Assembly: GCA_050950645.1 (NCBI GenBank)
Contig: JBMNHZ010000012.1
Span: 1-64,000, forward strand
Source: BRH-c25 sp012519325
Lineage (GTDB): Bacteria > Bacillota > Clostridia > Lutisporales > Lutisporaceae
Length of the DNA stretch: 64,000 nt
Direction of reading: 5' to 3'
Shown piece after piece: positions 50,580 through 59,871 of the stretch. The notes below the pieces were generated by a model. That model saw only the letters and a list, made by a program, of their open reading frames with translations. It had not been told where the DNA came from and searched no databases. Each line of letters begins with the position of its first letter. Position 1 is the stretch's first letter. The translations under genes were made by a program, and so were the position numbers.

Positions 50580-53500
50580 ATTAGAGGGACTGCAGAGCTT
50601 TAAGGAGTTTCAGTCTATAGATTTTGACCGACTTGGGGAGACAGGCCTTTTTGGGATATTCGGGCCTACCGGCAGCGGAAAGTCAACCATATTGGATGCT
50701 CTGACCCTGGCTTTGTACGGAAATGTCCAAAGAGCGAACAGAGGTACTCAGGGCATAATAAACATGCATTCTACAAGTGTTAGGGTATCATTTACCTTTG
50801 ATCTGGTAAAATCAAAGGAGAGAAAGACATACAGGGTTGAAAGAGTGTACAGGAGAAGGAAGGGCTCGGAGAACTCTATAGAATCAAAGGTTGCGCGACT
50901 GATAGAGTTGAATCCCTCAGGGGATGTGGTTATTGCCGATAAGCCGGGAGAAGTCAATGAGGCTGTTGTAGAACTTATAGGCCTGCAGTTTGAAGACTTC
51001 ACACGCTCCGTAGTGCTTCCTCAAAATAAATTTCAGGAGTTCCTCCTATCTCAAAAGAGTGACAAGACAAAAATGCTGGAACGAATATTCTACCTTGAAG
51101 AGTACGGGAGAGAGCTTACGGAAAAAGTCAACAGGAGGCTGGGAAGAATAAGAACTATGCTTTCGGGGGTTGAGAGGGCATTAGCGGTACTGGGGGATAT
51201 CTCGGAAGCTTCATTAAAGGATGCGGAAACCAATTTAAAAATTGCGGAAGAATACAAGAAAAGTACGGCTGAAGCTTTAAAGGCCTCAGAAGCTGAACAT
51301 GACAATGCAAAAGAGATTTGGGAGCTTTCTGCGGAACTTCGGGAAGCGGTAGACAAACAGGAAGAACTGCTTGCCAGGAAGGGTGCTGTAGATTTAATGA
51401 GGATCAGCTGCAAAAGAGCAGCAGCGGCTCAAAGCCTTATGGACAGAATCATCGAGCGTAAGAAAACCGAGGAGGAGTTGAAAAGTACGGAAGAAGAGCT
51501 GGAAAAGCTGGACTCCGGTCTTCACCAATTGGAGGAGCAGCTTAAGCAGGGCCAGGAAGAGCTTGAAAAAGCAACTGCATCCAGGAAGGACAGGATACCT
51601 GTTCTTGTAGAGCATAGGACCAAGCTTGAAAAGGCCCTTAAAACAAAAGGCGAGCTGGAGGGAATGGAAGAGGTGCTAAGGAAGCTCAGGGACGAGCATG
51701 TGATACTGAAGAAGAAGGTTGATTATTGGAATGATACCATATCAAATCATAAGAAAAGCCTTGAAGAGCTTCTGAAAGAGGAGGCCGATAAGAAGTCCCG
51801 TACTGAGGCTCTTAAGATTGAGACAGGCTTCAGGGATAAGATAACCAAGGGAGCTGCTCTTGAGGAAGATTTGGAGCGTTTCCAAAAGGAAATGGAGAAG
51901 CAGAAGACCAGGTTTGAAGAGCTTTTGGATATTACCCGCCGGCAGGAGCAGGAGCTTGAGGCATTAGGAAAAGCAGGAATTGAGCTGCTCAGTGATAAGG
52001 AATCGGTGCAAGCTTCCTATGAACAGCATAAAAGAAGCAAGAAGTGGGACAGGAACGACATACTTAAGGAGGAAACAATATACTACAGCATAAGATCGAT
52101 TATTGACACACTGAAGCTAAAACAAAGGGATCTTGAGCAATTGAAGCTGAAGATGTCTGAATATGACAAGGAGATTGAGGCCATAACTGTAAAGCTTGAC
52201 AGTCTGTCCGAAGAAAAGGAGAAGAAGCTTTCGGAACTGGAAAGAAACAGGCTCCGCCTTGAAGAAAAAAAGAAGGAGCAGGAAGGATATACTGCCTTCT
52301 TATTGGCCCAGAATCTTAAGGACAATGAGCCTTGCCCCGTATGCGGGGCTACAACGCATCCCCATCCTGCCGTTTATCCGGGAAATGAACATGGGGAAAC
52401 TGCAGAGGAAGTAAAAGAGCTTCAAACCATGATCAATAAGCTTGATACGGAATTCAGGGCATTGGAAAATGAAAGCATAAAGCTAGAGGAGCAGCATAAT
52501 AATCTGAAAAGGCAGAAGGAAGCGCTGATGTCGGATATAAGGAGCAGGCAGGAGGAGCAGGATGAATTGTCAGACAGGCTTCCTGAGGATTACAGGGGAT
52601 TGCCTGTTCCCATGATAGAAGATGCCCTCAATAAAGTTTACGAAAAAAAGAATGAGAAACTCAAGGCTATTGAGGATTGGGAGAAAAGGCTGGCGGATCT
52701 GGAAGAGAAGCAGAGGAAGGCAGAAGAAGAGTATAATAAATATCAGGTGGAAAGCAGCGGGAAGCTCTCCCGGCTTGAAGCCAACAGAAAGTACCTGAAG
52801 GAGCTGCAGAAAGCTTTCATAGAAGCCGGGGAGGCATATGACGAAAAGAAAAATGCTTATGATTCTGCTGTGAAAGCCACAGGAATAAGCAGTATGAGAG
52901 ATGAGCTTCGGAAGATGCAAGAGAAAGACAGGGAGATAGATGTAGCATATAAGGAGCTGCAAGTAATTGAACGTAATATTTCTGAACTGAGAAAGAAAAT
53001 TGAAAAAGCGGAAGAAGCAAGGAAGCTTGATATGGAGAAGCTTTCCGAGAATACGGCTGAGGGCAGAGGCTTCAAATATCAGAAGGAAGCGAAGGAAAAA
53101 GAAATATATGCCCTAATCGGGGATAATGATATTAATAAAGAGATATCCAAAACAGAAGAAGAAATATCTGCTCTGGAAAGAGGGGAACAAAAAGCACGGC
53201 AATACGTCAATATAATAAGAGAAAGGTATGAAAAGTCTGTCAAGGATAAGAAGGTCCTGGAGAAGCAGAGTGAGATGTACCGGAAGAAGCTGTCGGATGA
53301 AGGAATTAGGCTGGAGAAAGAGCTTTCGGATAAAGGATTTGCTAATACGGATGAAGTTGAGAAGGCTTTTATGACAAAGGATGAGCTTGAAAAGCAGGAA
53401 AAAGCCGTAAAAGAATATGAAGAAGCAGAAAGCAGTATAACTGCGCACAGGGTGCTGGTAGAAAAGAAACTGTCGGGTAGGAGTATAACAGAAGAACAAT

Positions 53501-54165
53501 GGCATGAAATTAACCGCAGGTATGAGGAGCTTAAGGCAGAAAAGGAGAACAGCATTGCAAAGCACGAAAGCGCAAAAAACAGACTTGAAACAATCAAGTC
53601 CAATTATGAGAAATGGATTTTACTGAACAGGGAGCTGCAGGAGTACTCAAGAAAAAAGGAACATCTTGAATTGATAAAGAACCTGCTTAAAGGTAACAGT
53701 TTCATCGAGTACATATCGGAGGAACGGTTAAGATACATTGCCAGGGAGGCCTCTGAGACCCTGGGTATTTTGACCAGGCACAAATACGGATTGGAGTTGG
53801 ATATAGAGAACGGTTTTGTCATCCGTGACGATGCCAACGGCGGCATGCGAAGGCTGGTTACAACCCTGTCGGGAGGAGAAACCTTCCTGACCTCCCTTGC
53901 ACTTGCCCTTGCTCTATCCTCTCAGATACAGCTTAAAGGGCAGAGCCCTCTTGAGTTCTTTTTCCTTGACGAGGGCTTTGGGACATTGGACAGCAGCCTT
54001 CTGGATACTGTTATAGATGCGCTGGAAAGGTTAAGCACCAAGGAAAGGGTCATAGGGCTGATAAGCCATGTACCCGAATTGAGAAGCAGGATCACAAGGC
54101 GCCTTGTGGTGGAGGCACCTGTAGTTAACGGCTCAGGAAGCAGAGTTTTTATGGAAAAGGCATAG
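50560..54165 (+). CDS. sbcC: Exonuclease subunit SbcC (Rad50-like)
   Basis: About 1201 residues from the ATG at 50560 after GGGAGGTGAGG. Walker A GPTGSGKSTILDALTLALYG lies near residue 30, long coiled coils follow, the zinc hook CPVCGATTHPHP is near residue 590, coiled coil returns, and the signature LSGGETFLTSLALALALSSQ (near 1100) and Walker B FFFLDEGFGTLD close the head. Uninterrupted, which is notable given the many broken genes elsewhere. Confidence 0.95.
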   Translation: MRPRYLELEGLQSFKEFQSIDFDRLGETGLFGIFGPTGSGKSTILDALTLALYGNVQRANRGTQGIINMHSTSVRVSFTFDLVKSKERKTYRVERVYRRRKGSENSIESKVARLIELNPSGDVVIADKPGEVNEAVVELIGLQFEDFTRSVVLPQNKFQEFLLSQKSDKTKMLERIFYLEEYGRELTEKVNRRLGRIRTMLSGVERALAVLGDISEASLKDAETNLKIAEEYKKSTAEALKASEAEHDNAKEIWELSAELREAVDKQEELLARKGAVDLMRISCKRAAAAQSLMDRIIERKKTEEELKSTEEELEKLDSGLHQLEEQLKQGQEELEKATASRKDRIPVLVEHRTKLEKALKTKGELEGMEEVLRKLRDEHVILKKKVDYWNDTISNHKKSLEELLKEEADKKSRTEALKIETGFRDKITKGAALEEDLERFQKEMEKQKTRFEELLDITRRQEQELEALGKAGIELLSDKESVQASYEQHKRSKKWDRNDILKEETIYYSIRSIIDTLKLKQRDLEQLKLKMSEYDKEIEAITVKLDSLSEEKEKKLSELERNRLRLEEKKKEQEGYTAFLLAQNLKDNEPCPVCGATTHPHPAVYPGNEHGETAEEVKELQTMINKLDTEFRALENESIKLEEQHNNLKRQKEALMSDIRSRQEEQDELSDRLPEDYRGLPVPMIEDALNKVYEKKNEKLKAIEDWEKRLADLEEKQRKAEEEYNKYQVESSGKLSRLEANRKYLKELQKAFIEAGEAYDEKKNAYDSAVKATGISSMRDELRKMQEKDREIDVAYKELQVIERNISELRKKIEKAEEARKLDMEKLSENTAEGRGFKYQKEAKEKEIYALIGDNDINKEISKTEEEISALERGEQKARQYVNIIRERYEKSVKDKKVLEKQSEMYRKKLSDEGIRLEKELSDKGFANTDEVEKAFMTKDELEKQEKAVKEYEEAESSITAHRVLVEKKLSGRSITEEQWHEINRRYEELKAEKENSIAKHESAKNRLETIKSNYEKWILLNRELQEYSRKKEHLELIKNLLKGNSFIEYISEERLRYIAREASETLGILTRHKYGLELDIENGFVIRDDANGGMRRLVTTLSGGETFLTSLALALALSSQIQLKGQSPLEFFFLDEGFGTLDSSLLDTVIDALERLSTKERVIGLISHVPELRSRITRRLVVEAPVVNGSGSRVFMEKA

Positions 54166-54187
54166 AAAAAATATTAAAGGGGGTTAA

Positions 54188-54931
54188 ATGATGAATCAGG
54201 ATAACAGGAAAAATGTTGTTTTTGCTCTGGTGGCTCTTATCTTATCGGCAGGACTGATAATTTCAACCTATATAGCTACAAATGGTATTGTGGAGATAAA
54301 GGGCAACAGAACCATAACAGTTACCGGTTCGGCAAAGCAGCAAATAAGTTCGGATCTTATAGAATGGACAGGGAGCTTTTCCTGCCAGTCCAAGCTTATG
54401 CCCGAGGCATACGCCAAGCTTAAGGCGGATTCGGAGAAGGTAAGGGAATATTTAAAAGGAAAAGGCATCAGTGAAGAGGATATGGTGTTCTCATCCATAG
54501 ATACAAATCCCATATACGAAGTTAACTACAACGGGCAGTATACCAACAACATTATAGCTTACAGACTGTACCAGCGGGTGCAAATAAGCTCCACGGACGT
54601 TGACAAGCTTAGCCGGATAGCAAGAGAAGCAACGGAGCTTATTAACGAGGGTATAGAGTTTCAATCCTATCCTCCCCAGTACTACTATACAAAAATTGCA
54701 GACTTAAAGGTCAGCATGCTTGGAGAGGCAACAAAAGATGCAAAAAACAGGGCTGAGCAGATATCTCAAAACACGGGCAGCAGCATCGGCGCATTAAAAT
54801 CAGCAAAAATGGGCGTGTTCCAGATCACACCCCTATACTCAACAGAAGTATCGGATTATGGAATAAACGATACATCCTCATTGGAAAAAGAAATAACGGC
54901 AGTAGTAACCTGTACTTTTGAGATAAAATAA
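54188..54931 (+). CDS. SIMPL-domain (DUF541) protein
   Basis: A 247-residue exported or membrane-anchored protein with an N-terminal hydrophobic helix (VVFALVALILSAGLIISTYIA) and a SIMPL/DUF541 domain (NRTITVTGSAKQQISSDLIEWTG, AKNRAEQISQNTGSSIGALKSAKMGVFQI). Function of the family is poorly defined; some members affect oxidative stress response. AAAGGGGG precedes the ATG. Confidence 0.85.
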   Translation: MMNQDNRKNVVFALVALILSAGLIISTYIATNGIVEIKGNRTITVTGSAKQQISSDLIEWTGSFSCQSKLMPEAYAKLKADSEKVREYLKGKGISEEDMVFSSIDTNPIYEVNYNGQYTNNIIAYRLYQRVQISSTDVDKLSRIAREATELINEGIEFQSYPPQYYYTKIADLKVSMLGEATKDAKNRAEQISQNTGSSIGALKSAKMGVFQITPLYSTEVSDYGINDTSSLEKEITAVVTCTFEIK

Positions 54932-54960
54932 GCGGTAAATTTATTGAGAGGGGTAGTTTA

Positions 54961-56484
54961 ATGACCGGGAAGTCGGATGCCGCAAAAAACGGTTTTCTTG
55001 AGCTGGTAAAAAGGATCAGGTATTATAATGATGCCATAGCGGTGCTTTATTGGGACCTCAGGACAGGAGCTCCGAGAAAAGGTGTCTCCCAGAGGGCGGA
55101 AGTAATAGGCATGCTTTCTTCGGAAGCTTTCAAGCTTACTATATCTGATGAGATGGGAAGTTATCTGTCGTATTTTGATGATCCGGATAACGGCAGCAGG
55201 CTGGATCCTACCATGAAAGCAGCAGTGAGGGAATGCAGGAAGGAATATGACAAATACAAGAAGATACCTGAAGATAAATATAGGGAATATGTGATATTGA
55301 CCTCTGAAGCGGAATCCATATGGGAGGATGCAAAAAAGAATAATGACTTTGAGCTTTTCAAGCCCTATCTTGAAAAGATTGTTGATTATAACCAGCAGTT
55401 TATTGAGCTATGGGGTTATGAGGGAAACAAATACAATACACTGCTGGATTTGTACGAACCGGGAATGACGGTTGAAAAGCTGGATGAAATATTCAGCATG
55501 CTGCGAAGCAGGATAGTACCCCTGGCAGCAAAAATAAGGGCAGTGGATTATCAACCGGAAGACCAATTCCTGAAGCAGTATTTTGATACGGGGAAGCAGG
55601 AGGAATTCAGCCTGTTTATACTGGACAGGATGGGCTATGACTTTGATGCGGGCAGGCTGGATGAAAGCGAGCACCCCTTTACTACGGGTATAAACCCGGG
55701 GGACGTAAGAATAACCACCCATTACTATCCCAACGATTTAATAAGCTCTGTCATGAGCTCACTGCATGAAGGAGGCCATGCTCTTTACGAACAGAATATA
55801 TCTGCCGATCTGAAGGGCACTCCCCTTTGTGAAGGGGCTTCCATGGGGCTGCATGAGTCACAATCAAGGTTCTGGGAAAATATCATAGGAAGGAGCCGCA
55901 GCTTCTGGCAGAAATACTTCAGGGATCTGCAGAAATTTTTTCCGGAACAGTTGAAGGATATATCTCCGGAGGATTTCTACAGGGCTATAAACAAGGTAGA
56001 GCCTTCACTTGTCAGAATAGAGGCCGATGAGGTCACATATAACCTTCATATCATGATAAGATATGAAATAGAGAAGGCTCTTATTAACGGGGAGATTAAT
56101 GTGGCTGATCTTCCGACGGTGTGGGGAGAAAAAATGAAGGAATACCTGGGCATAGTGCCCCCGGATGATTCAAAGGGAGTGCTTCAGGATGTCCATTGGG
56201 CAGGGGGAAGCTTTGGTTATTTTCCATCCTATGCCTTGGGGAATATATACTCTGCACAGATTTACAATGCAGCAAAGAAAGAAATCGGGAATTTTCATGA
56301 GTTGATAGAAAAGGGCGAACTGAAAGTAATTAAAGAATGGCTGACTGAAAATATACATAAGCACGGAAAGCTGCAAAAACCTGCAGAAATCATAATGCAG
56401 GCCACCGGGGAAGAAATAAACCCCGTATACCTTATAGATTATCTTGAACAAAAATATAAGGAAATATATAAGCTTGAGTTATAG
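54961..56484 (+). CDS. M32-family metallocarboxypeptidase (carboxypeptidase Taq type)
   Basis: A 507-residue cytoplasmic zinc peptidase of normal length for the family. The zinc motif HEGGHALYEQ (HEXXH, near residue 268) is followed by the downstream Glu in GASMGLHESQSRFWEN. DVRITTHYYPNDLISS and VHWAGGSFGYFPSYALGNIYSAQ are typical of M32. It removes C-terminal residues from peptides and may help use imported peptides. Confidence 0.94.
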   Translation: MTGKSDAAKNGFLELVKRIRYYNDAIAVLYWDLRTGAPRKGVSQRAEVIGMLSSEAFKLTISDEMGSYLSYFDDPDNGSRLDPTMKAAVRECRKEYDKYKKIPEDKYREYVILTSEAESIWEDAKKNNDFELFKPYLEKIVDYNQQFIELWGYEGNKYNTLLDLYEPGMTVEKLDEIFSMLRSRIVPLAAKIRAVDYQPEDQFLKQYFDTGKQEEFSLFILDRMGYDFDAGRLDESEHPFTTGINPGDVRITTHYYPNDLISSVMSSLHEGGHALYEQNISADLKGTPLCEGASMGLHESQSRFWENIIGRSRSFWQKYFRDLQKFFPEQLKDISPEDFYRAINKVEPSLVRIEADEVTYNLHIMIRYEIEKALINGEINVADLPTVWGEKMKEYLGIVPPDDSKGVLQDVHWAGGSFGYFPSYALGNIYSAQIYNAAKKEIGNFHELIEKGELKVIKEWLTENIHKHGKLQKPAEIIMQATGEEINPVYLIDYLEQKYKEIYKLEL

Positions 56485-56487
56485 GTA

Positions 56488-56517
56488 TTGACAACAAGGC
56501 TTACTTTGTATTATATT
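56488..56517 (+). promoter_or_regulatory. Predicted promoter of the his operon
   Basis: TTGACA (56488-56493), 18 bases, TATATT (56512-56517), about 35-40 bases upstream of the leader peptide. Confidence 0.7.
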
Positions 56518-56559
56518 ATATGAAAGCCAGTTTTACATAAAAATTACGGAGCTGATTTT

Positions 56560-56616
56560 ATGAATATGTTAAATTGCATAAATGTCAGACTGCATCATCA
56601 TAGGCAGAGCACTTAA
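56560..56616 (+). CDS. hisL: Histidine-operon leader peptide
   Basis: An 18-residue reading frame, MNMLNCINVRLHHHRQST, with three consecutive CAT codons (56593-56601) and the stop TAA at 56614. GGAG at 56548-56551 is 8 bases upstream of the ATG. The end of the frame overlaps segment A of the attenuator, so ribosome position decides the fold. The peptide itself is not expected to have a function. Confidence 0.8.
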   Translation: MNMLNCINVRLHHHRQST

Positions 56617-56725
56617 GCCTTTCAGGAAATTTTCCATAGGCATAAGTGCTATTTGTGCTTGTGCCTATGGGATGCAATATTAAAACCCCGTAGGTAAAAT
56701 AATACCTGCGGGGTTTGTTTATTTT
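56608..56725 (+). promoter_or_regulatory. Histidine attenuator: A:B, B:C, C:D and D:E pairings
   Basis: Segments: A AGCACTTAAGCCT (56608-56620), B AGGCATAAGTGCT (56638-56650, also CCATAGGCATAAG from 56634), C CTTGTGCCTATGG (56658-56670), D AACCCCGTAGGTA (56684-56696) and E TACCTGCGGGGTT (56703-56715) followed by TGTTTATTTT. A:B, B:C and D:E each match at 12 of 13 positions; C:D pairs CCTATGGG with CCCGTAGG. Stalling at the His codons leaves A free, so A:B and C:D form and transcription continues. A ribosome at the stop codon covers A, so B:C and the D:E terminator form. Confidence 0.8.
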
Positions 56726-56765
56726 CATGAACCATAATATACGAGGCAAGGAGAGGTATTATACT

Positions 56766-57932
56766 ATGCAAAGCTTTGGAATCCCACAAGGCATGAGGGA
56801 TATTCTCACTGATGAAAGCGGCAGAAGGGCCATACTGCAGGAAAAGCTGCAGCACTACATGTATTCTTGTGGCTTCGGACGTGTCGAAACACCCCTTTTT
56901 GAATATTATGAGCTGTTTTCCGGTGGAATATCTCCGGTGGATGATGAAAGTATTGTAAAAACAATAGACAGAGATGGAAGAGTTGTGGTTTTGAGGCCTG
57001 ATATGACAATTCCGACAGCCAGGATCGCTTCCACAAAGCTTAAGGGACAGCAGAAGCCCTTGAAGCTGTTTTATATGGGAAATGTGTACAGGGCGGACAA
57101 AAAAAACCGGGGCGCAGGAAGGGAATTCTGCCAGGTAGGGGCGGAAATATACGGATGTTCAAGCAAGTGGCTGGATATAGAGACCCTTGCCATGGCAAAG
57201 GAAAGCTTCAGGGTGGTCGGAATCGAGGATTATAAAATAGATATAGGACATGTAGGCATAATTAAAGGTGTTTTCGAAGGGATGAACTTACCGGAACATA
57301 AGAAATCACACATCATCTCACTGATAAGTGAAAAGAATCTGGTGGAACTTGAAAATGAGGTATCCGGTCTTCCGTTGAGCAGCAGGGACAAGGAGACAAT
57401 CTGCAGGCTTCCGTGTCTTTTCGGAAAACCTGAGGATGTTTTTAATAGTATTGATGAAATCACAATCAATGAGACGGTAAAGGAATCCGTTGATTACCTT
57501 TTGCAGATATTCGGGAAGTGCAGGGACCTGGGCCTGGGGCCAAATATAATAATGGATGCGGGTATGACGGGGAATATGAAATACTACACCGGACTGATTT
57601 TCAAGGCATATGCCCGGGGAGCCAGTGATGTGGTGATTTCGGGAGGCAGATACGACGGACTGCTTAGGGAAATGGGCTCGGAGGATGCTGCCTCAGGCTT
57701 TGCCATATATGTAGACAGCATGCTTGAAGCTGCTGCGGAGAAGCTCCGGGATAAGAGAAAGCGCAGAATACTGGTGATATTCGATGACAGCAGGTTTATT
57801 GAAGCCCTGGGATATTCCGAGGACTGCAGGAAGAAAGGGATATGGGTAAGCTTGGTGAATCGCGGTGATATATCGGATCCGGAGCAGTATTGTAGAGAAT
57901 ATGAGTATGATGAAATAGCGAATTTTGAGTAA
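56766..57932 (+). CDS. hisZ: ATP phosphoribosyltransferase regulatory subunit HisZ
   Basis: A 388-residue HisRS-like paralogue that activates the short HisG. It has IPQGMRDILTDES, the class II core LRPDMTIPTARIAST, YRADKKNRGAGREFCQVGAE and SGGRYDGLLREMG. ATG 56766 lies 9 bases after AAGGAGAGG; the longer in-frame reading would enter the attenuator. First of nine close-packed his genes. Confidence 0.93.
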   Translation: MQSFGIPQGMRDILTDESGRRAILQEKLQHYMYSCGFGRVETPLFEYYELFSGGISPVDDESIVKTIDRDGRVVVLRPDMTIPTARIASTKLKGQQKPLKLFYMGNVYRADKKNRGAGREFCQVGAEIYGCSSKWLDIETLAMAKESFRVVGIEDYKIDIGHVGIIKGVFEGMNLPEHKKSHIISLISEKNLVELENEVSGLPLSSRDKETICRLPCLFGKPEDVFNSIDEITINETVKESVDYLLQIFGKCRDLGLGPNIIMDAGMTGNMKYYTGLIFKAYARGASDVVISGGRYDGLLREMGSEDAASGFAIYVDSMLEAAAEKLRDKRKRRILVIFDDSRFIEALGYSEDCRKKGIWVSLVNRGDISDPEQYCREYEYDEIANFE

Positions 57933-57944
57933 GGAGTGGCGTAA

Positions 57945-58601
57945 ATGTTAAAAATAGCTGTGGCAAAAGGCAGGGTTGCCAATAAGGTGAGTGAACTTCT
58001 GCTTGATACAAGTGATTACAGGGATATAATCGATTTAAGCTCCAGGAGACTTGTTTTTGTTGACAAAAACAAAGAAATAACATTTTTCCTTGTAAAGCCC
58101 TCCGATGTTCCAGTATATGTGGAAAGCGGAGCGGCAGACATAGGGATCGTAGGGAAGGACGTACTTATGGAAACCGGGAACTCTTCCTATGAAATAATGG
58201 ACTTGAAAACCTGCAGCTGCAGGATGGTGCTGGCAGGCCCTTCTGAGAACAGGGATGTAAGGCCTATAGTCAGAAGAATCGCAACCAAATATCCCAAAAT
58301 AGCAGAGGAATATTTCAAGAAAAAATCAGAGCCTGTGGAAATAATTAAGCTGGATGGTTCCATAGAGCTTGCTCCCATTGTGGGACTATCCGATGCAATA
58401 GTCGATATAGTCGAAAGCGGAAAAACCCTGAGGGAAAACGGACTTATAGTGTATGAGAATATTTGCGATATAACTGCAAGAATGATAGTGAACAGGGTCA
58501 GCTATAAAATGAAAAACAAGAGCATAAACATCTTCGCATCTGCTGTTGGTGAAGCTATTGAAGGAGGTGAGGTAAATGCTCAGAGTGTTGTCATGGGATG
58601 A
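57945..58601 (+). CDS. hisG: ATP phosphoribosyltransferase, short form HisG
   Basis: A 218-residue catalytic subunit for the first step of histidine synthesis, joining ATP and PRPP. Short-form length fits the presence of hisZ. KIAVAKGRVANKV, ESGAADIGIVGKDVLME, and the PRPP-loop region IVDIVESGKTLRENGL are visible. It overlaps hisD by 26 bases. Confidence 0.95.
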   Translation: MLKIAVAKGRVANKVSELLLDTSDYRDIIDLSSRRLVFVDKNKEITFFLVKPSDVPVYVESGAADIGIVGKDVLMETGNSSYEIMDLKTCSCRMVLAGPSENRDVRPIVRRIATKYPKIAEEYFKKKSEPVEIIKLDGSIELAPIVGLSDAIVDIVESGKTLRENGLIVYENICDITARMIVNRVSYKMKNKSINIFASAVGEAIEGGEVNAQSVVMG

Positions 58602-59871
58602 CAAAAGCAGTGTTGAGAGCTTCTTAAGACAAAAAACCTACGGGCTCATACCTGAGGAAGTTACGGCAGCAGTAAAAAAAATAGTCGAGGATGTCAGGGA
58701 CAGAGGGGACAGTTCGGTACTTGAGTACAGCAGGAAATTTGATAATGTAAATAATATTAAAGATTTTCAGGTAAGCGCGGATGATTTGGAGATATTGGCT
58801 GGAAAAGTGGAGACCGGCTTCATTGAAGCCATAAGCAAGAGTATAGCAAATGTAAAAAGCTTTCACAGCCAAATGGTCGACAGGGACTTCAACATATTCA
58901 CCGATAACGGCAGTGTGCTGGGAAGCAGGGTTACCCCCATAGACAAGGCTGCAATATATGTACCAGGGGGAAAGGCCTCCTATCCTTCCACTGTGGTAAT
59001 GTGCGCAGTTCCTGCAATAATTGCGGGGGTTAGAGAAATAATCATATTAACCCCGCCAACCGCAGAAGCCGGTATCAACCCATATGTGGCGGCGACGGCA
59101 AAGCTTCTGGAAATTGATAAGGTGTTCCGTGTCGGCGGGGCTCAAGGGATTGCTGCAGCTGCTTTTGGCACCGAGACAATACCGAAGGTGGACAAAATTG
59201 TAGGGCCGGGGAATACATACGTGGCAGCTGCTAAAAGAGAAGTATACGGATTTGTGGATATTGATATGATAGCAGGGCCCAGTGAAATTGCGGTAATTGC
59301 GGACAACAGCGCAAATCCGTGCTGGGCTGCGGCGGACCTGATGTCCCAGGCAGAGCACGATGAAGCGGCAAGGTGTTTTCTGGTTACAGATTCAAGGGAC
59401 TTTGCAGTCCGGGTAAATGCTGAAATTAAAAGACAGCTTGGACAGATGAAAAGAAGGGAAATAATCGGCAAGGCATTGGAAAACAATTCGGCAGTCATTG
59501 TGGTTAATGGCATGGAGCAGGCAGCTGACATAATTAACGAAATTGCTCCCGAGCATTTGGAAATTATTACGGAGAACCCCTTTAAAGTGTTGAAGGGCAT
59601 AAGGAACGCAGGGGCTATTTTCCTGGGAAGTTATTCTACGGAGCCTATAGGGGATTATGTAGCAGGCCCGAATCATGTACTGCCTACCTACGGCACAGCT
59701 GCTTTCTTCTCTCTCCTTTCAACAAGAGATTTTCAGAAAAGGTCCAGCCTTATATATTACAATAAAGAGGATTTGGCGGAATATGGCCCTGCGGCAATTA
59801 AAATAGCTGAGGCGGAAGGCCTGGAAGCCCATGCCAATGCATTGAAAGTGAGGCTTGAAAATGATAGATGA
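58576..59871 (+). CDS. hisD: Histidinol dehydrogenase HisD
   Basis: A 431-residue zinc enzyme oxidising histidinol to histidine in two NAD-dependent steps. Conserved blocks: YVPGGKASYPSTVVM, GGAQGIAAAAFGTE, KIVGPGNTYVAAAKREV, DLMSQAEHDEAARC and GPNHVLPTYGTAAFFS. ATG follows GGAGGTGAGG. Confidence 0.95.
   Translation: MLRVLSWDDKSSVESFLRQKTYGLIPEEVTAAVKKIVEDVRDRGDSSVLEYSRKFDNVNNIKDFQVSADDLEILAGKVETGFIEAISKSIANVKSFHSQMVDRDFNIFTDNGSVLGSRVTPIDKAAIYVPGGKASYPSTVVMCAVPAIIAGVREIIILTPPTAEAGINPYVAATAKLLEIDKVFRVGGAQGIAAAAFGTETIPKVDKIVGPGNTYVAAAKREVYGFVDIDMIAGPSEIAVIADNSANPCWAAADLMSQAEHDEAARCFLVTDSRDFAVRVNAEIKRQLGQMKRREIIGKALENNSAVIVVNGMEQAADIINEIAPEHLEIITENPFKVLKGIRNAGAIFLGSYSTEPIGDYVAGPNHVLPTYGTAAFFSLLSTRDFQKRSSLIYYNKEDLAEYGPAAIKIAEAEGLEAHANALKVRLENDR

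Noticed and set aside
53079..53603. Ser/Leu-rich open frames antisense to sbcC, addA and addB
   Set aside because: They are reverse-strand shadows of coiled-coil or charged coding sequence, without starts or homology.
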